64,000 nt of DNA from positions 7,307,501-7,371,500 of the forward strand of contig NC_064043.1 in NCBI RefSeq assembly GCF_932526225.1, in the 5' to 3' direction. Both the position numbers and the translations under genes were made by a program. Positions within the stretch are counted from its first letter, which is position 1. The number at the start of each line of letters is the position of its first letter. Below the pieces are notes generated by a model. It was not told the DNA's origin and made no database searches. It worked only from the letters and a program-made list of their open reading frames with translations. Positions 25,061 to 37,436 of this stretch are shown one piece after another. The stretch comes from Nematostella vectensis. Lineage: Eukaryota > Cnidaria > Anthozoa > Actiniaria > Edwardsiidae.

Positions 25061-25416
25061 AGGTCGTCCACACTAACACGGATTCAAAAGTATCCGGATT
25101 CGTTTCGCCGAAAACGCATCACTTGATTCGCGTCCACACTATCGTTTTCGCATCGTGTTCGCCTGGATCCAGCCGTCCACACTAACACGGATTCAAACGT
25201 TTGGAAACGTTAAAAGGTACAGGGTGAAGTCATTTTCATGATATGCGCATGCTCAAAGCAGCGCTCGCCTGCGATATGACGCCATCGTTTTCATTTTGAT
25301 AAGGATTCGACCGTCCACACTACGGACCAAAGTATACGGATTCATTTTGATACACAGCGTTTCCAAAAGTATCCGGATTCGCTGGATCCAGCGCGCGTGT
25401 TAGTGTAGACGGCCCC
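25061..25416. mobile_element. MITE with GTCCACACTAACACGG termini
   Basis: A 356-bp element with inverted termini, CGTCCACACTAACACGG at the left and CGTGTTAGTGTAGACGG at the right. Related sub-motifs recur inside (GTCCACACTA, AAAGTATCCGGATTCG). A 4-bp TTAG flanks both ends (25057-25060, 25417-25420) and may be the TSD. The termini are not perfectly symmetrical, so the exact ends are uncertain. Confidence 0.65.
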
Positions 25417-27041
25417 TTAGGGAAAGTTCATTTATTATCCCGAGGGGGGTGAGGATTTCGATAAACGAAAGGGATAAAATTAGCCCCCCCCACCCCTCTT
25501 CAGGAGAAACACAATTTACCATGCCCCCCTTATGCTTCCCCTATATTTTCGGAAACCCCCCCGCCCCCAACCCCAAGAAACCGAAGAAAGGAAACGGCTA
25601 CGACCATGTCAAGGTAACGCAAGCAAGAGATTAGCTGCAAGCTGGTCAGAAAGTTGAAGGGAAAAATTCGCTGAAAACATTAATTCGGAAAATTTCAAAA
25701 CGGTGCGACTAAATCCATGTTGATGTTCTACACAATGGTTCATGGGTAAGGTATAAATGAATGAATTTTTTACCTCGGATATTTAGGGGGAGTGGTGGGT
25801 AAATTTTGCTCACTCACAGCTGTTGTTTAAAATGTCACTAGATTTACTAGATTACAATTTAAAAGCTAATGTTATGCATTTATCATTACTATGAGCAGTA
25901 ATACATGCAAATACTTTTTTGTAATAATAACAGATTTTTTTCTTTTGCAAAAATTATAAGAATCCAAGATGGCGGAAATTCTTCCCAAAAAAAATTGATT
26001 ATAAACGTTTTTATGGCCTTTTTGCATTGTAAAACCGTTAGAAGGTTGATTTTGACATATATAATTAATATAAAATGATTTCAACCCGATATCCGATAAT
26101 TAAGGCAATATTTGAAAGAATATCAAGACATCGTATTTATGACGTTGACAAAATTGATTCGACCACACCCAAAATAGAGCGTGACGATTCTTTGCATGCT
26201 GCAGACATTATTGTCTGTAAGGTTGATGGTCATAGCCTAAGCGGTTCATGAAATACGGAGAGGGGGCCTTTTAGCCCCCCCCCCCCCCCCCCCTACCAGT
26301 AACAGACAGCTCATAAAAGCCCATTCTGGATAGGGTTAAAAGAATGTTTTGTTGAAAAAATTAAGCTGTCAAACACTACTATGTAAGCCTTGAACACAAA
26401 AAATTTTTTTGGATGTGAAAGAAGATACTAAAAGCTTTAAAAAGGAAAAGATTTAAACCAGGAAAAGTATGTTATCAGTAAATCAAAATAATACTAGCAA
26501 CCGGGCGCGTTGGTTAAATAGACGTTTGCCATAAAATAAATTCCAAATAATTTAATGTGTCATAATTTTTTTAATATTCACATTATACAGAATTTGCCTC
26601 TGTTATTTAGTGTGCCAAGTTTAAATCTGATTTGATCTAACACAGGAAATATAGGGAACAGAACACAGGCATATTCAGTCGTACGAATTCTCTCTACGGC
26701 GAACAGAACGAACGAAATTTTTTTGAAGATATTGTTATTACCTCAATCACATTTCACCACGCCAGATTCAAGAGAGTCCATATTCATTAACCTCTTACTA
26801 CTTCATCTCGACAAGTTTCTCTAAAGTTGAGTAGTCGTCTTTCGGTTTCCCATTCAAATAAAGTTGAAAACAACACTCCCAATTCGTTGTTCTGTACCAA
26901 TGCTAGGGTTTCTTGAATGCTACGCTTTCGCTTTTTACAAGTTCACCTTCCTGGAGTTAGAAGACTAAACTAATATTCGTCTATTTTCAAAGTGTTCTAT
27001 AAACTGTACAAGCTTTGGCTTTGTTGTAGCATGTTCGACGT

Positions 27042-27666
27042 TCGTCCAGACCTGGGACTCTCTTTGCGATCGACATTCTGGCCCGCGTGAAAGAGGGTCC
27101 AGTATTTTTTGCATGCGCATGCGCGAACATGTCCCAATCAGCGATCTTCACGGTAAAAGTTGAAATACGAGCGCGCGCAATAACGGACGTGCCTAAGGAG
27201 GGTCGATTCCCGCTAGACCCGCTAGAGCTCCGAAAATCGATCATCGCTAAGTTGAAAAGAATGTTTTGTACATGTGAAGGAATATCAGCGAACTGCTTGG
27301 GATTTGTTTTCTATAAAAACGCGATAAAATGTGATTGAAAATCAAATTCCAAAAAAGCACGCGCTCGCTATTGCCTAGAGCGCGCGCGTGAAAATAACGA
27401 AAACGGAAATGCTTGATATATTTTCCAGACTCTAATTATCATCTGTCCTGTTCTCAGAAATCAAGTATTTACCCACGACCAAAATGCTGATTTATTATTT
27501 TTGAAATAAACCCTCGCTCGTTCCTTTCACAGCCATCTTGAACTGAGCAACCAGGCCACACCGCATATATGCGGTGTATTTTCGCGCATGCGCATGCAAT
27601 AAATACTAGACCCTCTTTCACGCGAGCCAGAATGTCGAGCGCAAAGAGAGTCCCAGGTCTGGACTA
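27042..27666. mobile_element. 625-bp element with 9-bp TSD and ~90-bp TIRs (Mutator-like?)
   Basis: TSD GTTCGACGT at 27033-27041 and 27667-27675, a perfect 9-bp match. The left arm starts GTCCAGACCTGGGACTCTC and the right arm is its inverse. The arms stay similar for about 90 bp, ending in GCATGCGCATGCGCGAA-type sequence that resembles NRF1 sites. Inside is a perfect 20-bp palindrome, ACACCGCATATATGCGGTGT (27558-27577). No transposase frame is recognised. Confidence 0.8.
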
Positions 27667-28580
27667 GTTCGACGTATAAAGTTAAAAAATACTTTTTTTT
27701 CTGTTCGCGCGTTCTTACTTTGGCGCCATTCAATTTTCGACCAATTAGAGAGCGAGGCACCGACACGGAAAAATCCACAAGAATCCCATCGTGACCACGG
27801 GAACTTTATCGTATAGCTTACCACTTTCCTATGACTACGGGGCTCCGCTACAAATCATCAAGCAATAAAAAACCTAAAGTATAAAAACAAACTTTACGTT
27901 ATACTTTCATTTTCTTGAATCCATTGAACCCACAAAAACAAACGAAAACATTTTTTCCCTATTTTGAGTTTCTTAAAACTCATCAAAGTGAGACACTGCT
28001 CATTTGTGGTAACATCTTTCATCTCACGCTGCTCTGATAACAACGTAAATTGGCTTGTATTTTTCATAAAAATAAAACAGCTTAGCATTGGGAGAGTGAA
28101 TTGATTGAGCGCTGTACTTATGCATGTTTGCAAGCGAAACGTGGATTCATGCTAGGACTTTGGATTTGACCTGACGAGAAAATAATTTTCTATTAAATCA
28201 CCACTGATCTCCAAAATGCTTTCTTTTGAAACTTGTCAGCCTGCGAAGCGCTAAAGGGAAAAGGGGAGGGGTCCGTGGGCAAGAGAAAAACTCTGAGCGA
28301 GCGGCCGGGAGAGAAGCCTTCAAGGAGTAAACATTGTGTTTTGAGACCATGGAAATGGACCTTGGGGATCATAATAAAGGTACCTAGTATCTTGTTTCTT
28401 AATCTCGTAGTTACATTTATGAGGGTTTTTTTTATTGGTTTTTTGGTACTTCTCACGGCCAGTACAGGCCGGTTGAGGGGTCAATGGGTTTAATATTGAT
28501 ATAAAACGCCGTGTTACCAAATTTAGGACAGTTTCGTATATATTTGGATAAATCAGGCGCGTACACAGGGGGCTGAGGTA

Positions 28581-29796
28581 CACTACACTAAATTACACTA
28601 ACCTGAAGCGAAGGGAAGTGAAAGAACCACTGGTGACGCACTGTGGACGTGACAGTGCTTACAATGTTTCTTAACAATTTACCCAAGGGGGTACTTAACT
28701 TGGAGCCTAGCTCTGTACCTTCTGCACCAGTGGTGGAAATTGAGAAAAAAAAATAATAAAGAAATTGGAAATCCGCTATAAAAAAAGAAATGTAAAAGGT
28801 GTTTGTCTCACCATTTTATTTTAGAACAAATGTCAATTTGTTCAATTTGTAAAACAAGCAAAAATCTTTCGTTATTCGCACTAAGACGATTGAGGAAAAA
28901 GACAAACTTTAAATCACAACCTATATGGAAACATGCATAACCTAATTGTATCTCTTTTGGGAAATGACCAGTAGGGGCGTAACCTTACGTAACCTGCTAC
29001 GTCTCTGCCTTAAGTGAAGTTCGGGGGTTAATTGGAGGAAATGAGGAATGAAACTTTCTGAGAACTGTATGTTGTACATAGACCTAGAAGGGGCTTGGTG
29101 CTTCTCAAAGGTTATCCAGGCGGGGTTCAGAGTACTAGCGCAGTCACCGGCCACGTATTTTTTTATCTTTTTTTTTTTAGGTCCTTTTAAATCCCTCGAG
29201 TAAAGCGAATGCCATCATTTTGTTAAGAGACGCTGCCTCGGGCAATTCCGGATGCCATTTGAAAAAATTTCTTGAATTTCATGGCTTGGCAGTTTTACAC
29301 AACATGCAGCAAGTCTTTCCCATCCTTTATTTCAATATTTAATTTTGCTCGTAAAAATAAACGAACATGTCAAAAGTTTTAAGTGTACCATCCTTGAATT
29401 TGGCAGTTCAGAGTGGTTAGCAGCGAGGTTTTATTCTTCTTAGCCCAAGGTCATGGTATTACTCAAATTAGTGACGTCTGAGTTAAAGAATACTCTTACA
29501 AAAGCTATTTTATTATACTTAGACGCTTTTGAATTGATATAGGATCTTTACTAAAAACAAAATTGAATGCAATAAACAAGAAACAAGAAGCTCCTCAGCA
29601 TTGGTATGAGATTGCAGTACCAAAATGGATTTAAATCCTTCACATACTATTCGGAACACACTTTAGTTTGCTAGGCGCACATAATCGACTCATTGTGAAA
29701 ATTTAATAAAATAAAGTTTTGATTTAATTGCGCATGTGCTTATGTCCTAGTCATAGCCAAACGCTTGACTAGTGAGGACAGACTTTGATGATTGCC
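28581..29796. repeat. Duplicated segment, copy 1
   Basis: This segment recurs in the same orientation at 35255-36719. Shared landmarks in order are CACTACACTAAA, GACAGTGCTTACAATGTTT, TAGACCTAGAAGGGGCTTG, GCCTCGGGCAATTCCGGATG, AGGTCATGGTATTACTCAAA and AGTGAGGACAGACTTTGATG. Frames on the minus strand share short peptides between copies but are broken by indels. It could be a dispersed transposon copy or a true segmental duplication. Confidence 0.85.
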
Positions 29797-30384
29797 ATTG
29801 TTCTCTAATCAGAACCAGACTGTTGATCTAATTGAGCTTGTCTAGTGAGAGCCAAACTTTTGATTTGATTACACTTGTGCGCTTGTAAGTCCCAAACATT
29901 GGATTGATTGGGCTTGCGAACGAAAGATTTTCACTTGTATTTCGCTAGCTTCTTATTGAGAACCAGCCTTTAAAAAAATTCGTACGGTTCATAATCGGCC
30001 AAGATTATCTTGACCTTCTTGGGAATTGAGAGAGGGTAACTCGTTAGATTCGTATACACATCAATTTTGCAATGTTCGTTTTATTGGTCCTACAATCTAC
30101 AAAATTACTACAAGTTATCGTAAAACTATAAATGTCTATCGCTACAAGCTTTCCTAGTTCCGTTAATCTGTGCCAAGGGTATTGTTCTTGTGGTTGAGAC
30201 TGATCTGCGTTTTTGATGTGTCTAGGCATTGTGACCATTCCAGCCAATGTCATCATGATCCTTTGGCATGTCAGCGAAATAATGATCTCTGTCATCACTC
30301 CGTGGCTTAAAGGCGTCTTCTTGCTTTAAAGGGTTCCTTGGTATGTGGAACCCTCTATTCTCATGGAAGCCTGAAAATAGCGGC

Positions 30385-30625
30385 ACTTGCAATCATCATG
30401 ATCACTATCATTACGATCATCATGATAATAATCATTATCATTCCTCCTCCTCCTCCTCCTCAGCATCATCATCATCATCTTCCTCATCATAATCATTTTC
30501 ATAATCAACTTCCTCCTTGTCATAATCATCATCATCATTTTCTTTATCATCATTATCATCTCCATATTATGTCACGAACCATCACCTTCTCCATCGTCCT
30601 AATGTTTATATTCATCATTACCATC
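30385..30625. repeat. CAT/ATC-rich simple repeat
   Basis: Imperfect (ATC)n and (TCC)n with AATCAT interruptions. The long frames through it are low-complexity His/Ile/Met or Asp runs and are not supported as genes. Confidence 0.85.
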
Positions 30626-31142
30626 ATTATTGCCATCTTCATGCTATGTGTGCTTAAAGTGGACATAGAAAGTGTTTATAATGAGTTGTGCACACACGAT
30701 CCTAGATACAAATCCTACTCAAACGGAGATTATTAAGTGAGCATGCAATTTTCACAATCAATCTGATGATGTTGCCCAACATTGCATACAAAAAACAACT
30801 AATACTACATGGACAGAGCTAGCAGTACCAGAACTGCAACAGTACTGTTTGATTTTGATGCTGTATGACTTTGCAAAGATTGTATTTCTTTCACCACGGT
30901 TAATTAATACTGCTTTTTCAAGGTTAATAATATCAACTGCATATATTGAACACAAGTAAACAATTGAAGAAAAAAAACAACAGAAATCTCAAATGAAAAG
31001 TAATTGAATAGTGAAAAGATAAAGTACAAACTATTCCTGTGACAAAACTAAAGCACCATTACTTTTCGTTCGTTAAAAACTCCACGTATCCCAGACTATG
31101 CAGTGCAGCTGTCTATATTTAAAATGGGAGTAAAAGGCCTAC

Positions 31143-31494
31143 CCTCTTGTTCCAAGGCGTCCGCGCTGTCTGGTTCTCGTAGCATGTCTTAAACACATTA
31201 GAAGGATGGAAGGGAAACCGATTAGAAATAATTTAAAATTAAAAGAAAATAACACTTTGTTTAGCACCACTATTAAAATTTCGTTTCTAAGAGAATTGGA
31301 AGCGCTCGCGTAATTCCAAAGTTTATTGTAATTGTGGCTCACAACACCTTATAATACGACAGTGTGAGGTTATTTGACTAAAATAAGGTCACATGAGAGT
31401 GGACATCGTACGTACGTTTTTGTCCTTCCACGCAAAGCACCATGATGAGGAGAATTCCCAGGACTGGTAGCAAGGTTGGCGATAACACCTTCAT
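31143..31494 (-). CDS. Signal-peptide exon of an unrecognised secreted protein
   Basis: On the minus strand ATG at 31494 opens 26 codons with a textbook signal peptide (basic start, hydrophobic core LLPVLGILLIMVLCVEG). The exon ends in phase 1 at 31416 before GTACGT. A candidate second exon at 31187-31143 (acceptor after a pyrimidine tract, TTTAAG; donor GAGG|GTAGGC; 45 nt, phase 1 in and out) would add an acidic propeptide-like stretch including DSADALEQE. I could not find the rest of the gene. The signal-exon plus phase-1 layout mirrors the ShKT gene at 38-44 kb. The 29-bp array lies immediately upstream on this strand. Confidence 0.4.
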
Positions 31495-31757
31495 GGCTGC
31501 AAACAGAAGTGCGTATTCTTTGAAACTCGCCTAGACGAGGGGCCATTTCTAGCTTATCACCAATTGGCTATAGAAGACTGCATGGACATGAATAGTGCTT
31601 AAGGAGCGCCATTATTTCGTAGCTTATAACCAACTGGCTATACCCTACACTAGCTATAGGAAACTAATTTAATTTTATATAGCACTTGCCTACAATGGTT
31701 ATATTCAACAGTCTTATATCCGCCGGCTATAAATGTTAATATCGTTATATGGATTTC

Positions 31758-34352
31758 GTATAGCACTTACCTAGAGGATGGAATTGGTATAGCTCTTACC
31801 TAGAGGATGGACTTGGTATAGCACTTACCTAGAGGATGGACTTAGTATGGCACTTACCTAGAGGATGGGATTGGTATGGCACTTACCTAGAGGATGGGAT
31901 TGGTATAGCTCTTACCTAGAGGATGGACTTGGTATAGCACTTACCTAGAGGATGGACTTGGTATAGCTCTTACCTAGAGGATGGACTTGGTATAGCACTT
32001 ACCTAGAGGATGGACTTGGTATAGCACTTACCTAGAGGATGGACTTGGTATAGCTCTTACCTAGAGGATGGACTTGGTATAGCTCTTACCTAGAGGATGG
32101 AATTGGTATAGCTCTTACCTAGAGGATGGACTTGGTATAGCTCTTACCTAGAGGATGGACTTGGTATAGCACTTACCTAGAGGATGGACTTGGTATAGCA
32201 CTTACCTAGAGGATGGACTTGGTATAGCTCTTACCTAGAGGATGGACTTGGTATAGCTCTTACCTAGAGGATGGAATTGGTATAGCTCTTACCTAGAGGA
32301 TGGACTTGGTATAGCTCTTACCTAGAGGATGGACTTGGTATAGCTCTTACCTAGAGGATGGACTTGGTAAAGCTCTTACATAGAGGATGGACTTGGTATA
32401 GCTCTTACCTGAAGGATGGACTTGGTATAGCTCTTACCTAGAGGATGGACTTGGTATAGCTCTTACCTAGAGGATGGACTTGGTATAGCTCTTACCTAGA
32501 GGATGGACTTGGTATAGCACTTACCTAGAGGATGGACTTGGTATAGCTCTTACCTAGAGGATGGACTTGGTATAGCTCTTGACTAGAGGATGGACCTGGT
32601 ATAGCTCTTACCTAGAGGATGGACTTGGTATAGCTCTTACCTAGAGGATGGACTTGGTATAGCACTTACCTAGAGGATGGACTAGCTCTTACCTAGAGGA
32701 TGGACTTGGTATAGCTCTTACCTAGAGGATGGACTTGGTATAGCACTTACCTAGAGGATGGACTTGGTATAGCTCTTACCTAGAGGATGGACTTGGTATA
32801 GCTCTTACCTAGAGGATGGACTTGGTATAGCTCTTACCTAGAGGATGGACTTGGTATAGCTCTTACCTAGAGGATGGACTTGGTATAGCACTTACCTAGA
32901 GGATGGACTTGGTATAGCTCTTACCTAGAGGATGGACTTGGTATAGCACTTACCTAGAGGATGGACTTGGTATAGCACTTACCTAGAGGATGGACTTGGT
33001 ATAGCACTTACCTAGAGGATGGACTTGGTATAGCTCTTACCTAGAGGATGGACTTGGTATAGCTCTTACCTAGAGGATGGACTTGGTATAGCTCTTACCT
33101 AGAGGATGGACTTGGTATAGCTCTTGACTAGAGGATGGACTTGGTATAGCTCTTACCTAGAGGATGGACTTGGTATAGCTCTTACCTAGAGGATGGACTT
33201 GTTATAGCTCTTACCTAGAGGATGGACTTGGTATAGCTCTTACCTAGAGGATGGACTTGGTATAGCTCTTACCTAGAGGATGGACTTGGTATAGCTCTTT
33301 CCTAGAGGATGGACTTGGTATAGCTCTTACCTAGAGGATGGACTTGGTATAGCTCTTACCTAGAGGATGGACTTGGTATAGCTCTTACCTAGAGGATGGA
33401 CTTGGTATAGCTCTTACCTAGAGGATGGACTTGGTATAGCTCTTACCTAGAGGATGGACTTGGTATAGCTCTTACCTAGAGGATGGGATTGGTATAGCTC
33501 TTACCTAGAGGATGGACTAGCTCTTACCTAGAGGATGGACTTGGTATAGCACTTACCTAGAGGATGGACTTGGTATAGCTCTTACCTAGAGGATGGACTT
33601 GGTATAGCTCTTACCTAGAGGATGGACTTGGTATAGCTCTTACCTAGAGGATGGACTTGGTATAGCTCTTACCTAGAGGATGGACTTGGTATAGCTCTTA
33701 CCTAGAGGATGGACTTGGTATAGCTCTTACCTAGAGGATGGGATTGGTATGGCACTTACCTAGAGGATGGGATTGGTATGGCACTTACCTAGAGGATGGG
33801 ATTGGTATAGCTCTTACCTAGAGGATGGACTTGGTATAGCTCTTACCTAGAGGATGGAATTGGTATAGCTCTTACCTAGAGGATGGACTTGGTATAGCTC
33901 TTGACTAGAGGATAGACTTGGTATAGCTCTTACCTAGAGGATGGACTTGGTATAGCTCTTACCTAGAGGATGGACTTGGTATAGCTCTTACCTAGAGGAT
34001 GGACTTGGTATAGCACTTACCTAGAGGATGGGATTGGTATAGCACTTACCTAGAGGATGGACTTGGTATAGCTCTTGACTAGAGGATGGACTTGGTATAG
34101 CTCTTACCTAGAGGATGGACTTGGTATAGCTCTTACCTAGAGGATAGACTTGGTATAGCACTTACCTAGAGGATGGGATTGGTATAGCTCTTACCTAGAG
34201 GATGGACTTGGTATAGCTCTTACCTAGAGGATGGACTTGGTATAGCTCTTACCTAGAGGATGGACTTGGTATAGCTCTTACCTAGAGGATGGACTTGGTA
34301 TAGCTTTTACCTAGAGGATGGACTTGGTATAGCTCTTACCTAGAGGATGGAC
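31758..34352. repeat. 29-bp minisatellite, about 89 copies
   Basis: A 2.6-kb array of a 29-bp unit read on plus as AGAGGATGGACTTGG then TATAGCTCTTACCT. Variants alternate between TAGCTCTTACC and TAGCACTTACC, and between GGACTTGG, GGAATTGG and GGGATTGG; two units are shortened to GGACTAGCTC. The minus strand of every unit reads CTAG|GTAAGA or CTAG|GTAAGT, a consensus 5' splice site. The period is not a multiple of 3 and there is no open frame. A degenerate precursor-like copy (TATAGCACTTGCCTAC) occurs near 31679. Confidence 0.97.
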
Positions 34353-34498
34353 TTTCAACGGTAGCTGAGCACCAACTGTCTTAGCGTGTACTAGCTTTTT
34401 ATAACTATATGGACTTGGTATAGCTCTTACCTAAAGGATGGACTGGGTATAGCTTTTATCTAGAGGATGGACTTTCAACGGTAGCTGAGCACCAACTG
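34341..34498. repeat. 120-bp duplication at the edge of the 29-bp array
   Basis: TAGAGGATGGACTTTCAACG plus GTAGCTGAGCACCAACTG occurs at 34341-34378 and again exactly 120 bp later at 34461-34498. Decayed 29-bp units lie between the two copies. Confidence 0.85.
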
Positions 34499-35254
34499 GT
34501 TCACTGCTCAGCGACTCAACTTATTTATTCAGATCTCAAACCACTTACTGCGAATGAGGAATAAAAAGAGCTCCATGAAAAGTCGTATCATTTTAATTTG
34601 TTTGCTCATCACCTGCAAAATGTTGTGTTAAGGTTGATTGTTTAGTTTTGTTTAATAGTGTTGCATTGCTAAATATTTGTATGCCCAATTTAAGATCAAC
34701 GGGAATGACAATACAGTTTTTAATTGGAAATGAAATTTCTTTTTGCTGACAAATTGTATTCTTATCACAGAGATAAGTTGTAATTGGACTGCTGCTGCGA
34801 GGGAGCCCTGGAAACACACGATTTCTTATGATACCTCAGCGGTCTCAGTACGAATTTGAAATAATTTCATTTATTGCAATGGAAAAGTAGCCAATACGGT
34901 TATCAATATGCACTAGAGGACTATTGTGGGGCGGTTCCTGTTTAGTGTCTTGGAACACTATGTTGTCTCACTGTGTGAATGTATTTTAATTTTGATTAAA
35001 AAAATAACATTTAGAGGTCACCGCAACGAGAGTACTAGAGGCCAATCCTGGGTACGCACCTGTGAATGGGGTTATATACCAGGCCAGCAGGACTTATGAG
35101 GCCAAGAATTAATAATTTTAGGACATGTGCGTCAATTAATTTGTGATGCTATAGAGGAGATGGCTATTCTTTAGAATATATACAAATAAAAATAAAAAAG
35201 CCTTAATAGCAAATTACCAAAGTACCAGAAGGTGGCTGGGGTGTACTGCCAATG

Positions 35255-36719
35255 CACTACACTAAAATTACACTAGCCTGAAGCGAAGGGACGAAAAAGA
35301 ACCACTGGCCCACTGTTGGCGTGACCAACCCCAGTGACAGTGCTTACAATGTTTACTAACAATTCATTCAAGGGGTTACTTGATTTGGACCCTAGCTCAG
35401 TACCTTCTGCACCCAGTGGTGGAAATTGAAAAATAAAATAAAATGAATAATAAAGAAATTCGAAATCCGCCATAATAGAAACATAAATGTGCCCCCCCGC
35501 CCCCCGCCAATATTTTCAAAAATTATAAGGAAGAAACTCTGAGAACTGTATGTTGTTACATAGACCTAGAAGGGGCTTGATGCTTATCAAAGGGGGTACA
35601 GGCGGAGTTCGGACTACTGGCGCATTCACTGGCCACGTAACTTTTTTTTCTTCTTGTTACTCAGAAGAAGTTAAGCGAATGCCATCATTTCATTAAAGAA
35701 GAGACGCTGCCTCGGGCAATTCCGGATGCCATTTAAAAAACATTTCTTGCATTTCATGGCTTGGCAGTTTCACACGACATGCAGCAAGTTTTTTTTTATC
35801 CTTTTTTTTTCAATATTTAATTGGGTTTTCGCTCGTAAAATTAAACGAACATGTCAAAACTTTTAAATGTACCATTCTTGAATTTGACATTCAGAGTGGG
35901 TTGGCAGCGAGGTTTTATTTCTCTTAACCCAAGGTCATGGTATTACTCAAATCAGTGACGTCTAAGTTAAAGAATACTCTTATTTGCGTAATTTCCTGGC
36001 TGTAGTTCCTTTTTGTTATGAACATTAGTACAAAAGCTATTAAGCTAACCATTATACCTAGACGCTTTTGAATTAATATAGGATCTTTACTAGAAACAAA
36101 ATTGAATGCAAGAAACATGCCAAGAGACATTTCACACTACCCCTCAGCATTGTATCATTGTTATGAGATTGCGGTACCAAAATTGATTTAACTCCTTCAC
36201 ATACTAGTTAGAACACACTTTAGTTTGCTAGGCGCACAATGGCCGATCTGTGGGGAACGCCACCTGGTAAATAAAAGCTTTAAAATATAATTGTAGGTTT
36301 TGTCGCTTAGATATACAACAGTATTACTTCTATATAACATGTTTAAGGTCTATTATTATATGAGTTATAATGCCATTTTTTTATGGTTTAGTCGCATAAC
36401 AGAGCCTAGTAGGCTTTTATCAAAGGATTAGGGAGAGTACAACACAAGATAAATCCCGATTTAGCTAAGACGCAAGCGAAATGAATGTTCAGGCTGGTCC
36501 TCACTAGAATGCGAATAAAGCAAGCGTTAGCACAGTACAACAGATAAATAAGCAGCTGTGTTCTCACTCAGCTTGCGTTCCAAGAAATACTTTTCTTGCA
36601 CCTGCGATCGCGTCATGGTGAAAATTTAATAAAATAAAGTTTTGATTTAACTGCGCATGTGCTTATGTCCTAGTCAGAGCCAAACGCTTGACTAGTGAGG
36701 ACAGACTTTGATGATTGCC
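35255..36719. repeat. Duplicated segment, copy 2, with a ~379-bp insertion
   Basis: Same order of landmarks as 28581-29796. It has an extra ~45 bp near 35980-36030 and about 379 bp of unrelated sequence (36239-36617) between GGCGCACA and GTGAAAATTTAATAAAAT. Either copy 2 gained these or copy 1 lost them; no clear TSD surrounds the large one. Confidence 0.85.
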
Positions 36720-37436
36720 CTTAGGGAAGAGGTTTTTTCCCTCTTCTCTCCTTTCGATGGCGCCCGATCACCGAGCGGAGAGGGTTTTCCGCAATAATAA
36801 CACCGAGTACCGCCTGCAAGCAAGCTAGCATGCAGTCGCGTGCTGTGATTGGATCACCTCTGAGGCAGTATAATCTTAAAACATGTTAACGCGTACCATA
36901 TTATACGAAGGTTTAAGATGATTTTAAAACGTTTTTCTTTAGCACCAAGTTCCCGCAACAGCAACATCTCTATCCAATTTGAATGTATTGTCACAGTGGT
37001 GGATCACAAATTGCTTTTAGAGTGGTGGATCTTCAACCGCTTTTATTGACGAAGAGTATATCGGCGATTCTTTTGTAATTCAGTTAAACACTGCTGTAGC
37101 TATGGAATCATTGTGAATTAGCTGGGTTTTTGTCATATATGGACTGCGATAAAACCGTGCAAAAAAGCGTTCAGAAACCATCGACTCTACCAAAAGTTTT
37201 TAAACTTCCCATCTTCATTTTTGGAATCAAAGTAATTGTTTAGCAAAATATTTCAAATCTTTTTTGTCACATAATAATCCTGTAATAAATGAATACTACC
37301 TAATCTTTCTAATATATTGTCAAATATTTTGTGTACAGCGTTTCTCAAAAACGCAAAACTCAGTAAATATATTCAAAAGACAGGCGTTAAATTCTCCCAA
37401 CAAAAATAACTTGTTGAGAAATAGATTACGGGAATT

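Noticed and set aside
28233..28583. Overlapping 86-87-residue frames on both strands near 28.2-28.6 kb.
   Set aside because: No domain, no matching splice phases, and hydrophobic stretches arise from T-rich sequence.
30326..30736. His/Ile/Met-rich and Asp-rich frames of 79-132 residues.
   Set aside because: They follow a CAT/ATC simple repeat and have no domain or splice context.
35273..35473. 66-residue minus-strand frame with GAEGTELGSK, partly shared with copy 1 of the duplicated segment.
   Set aside because: The shared peptides are broken by indels and stops in one or other copy, so a functional gene is not supported; treated as part of the repeat.
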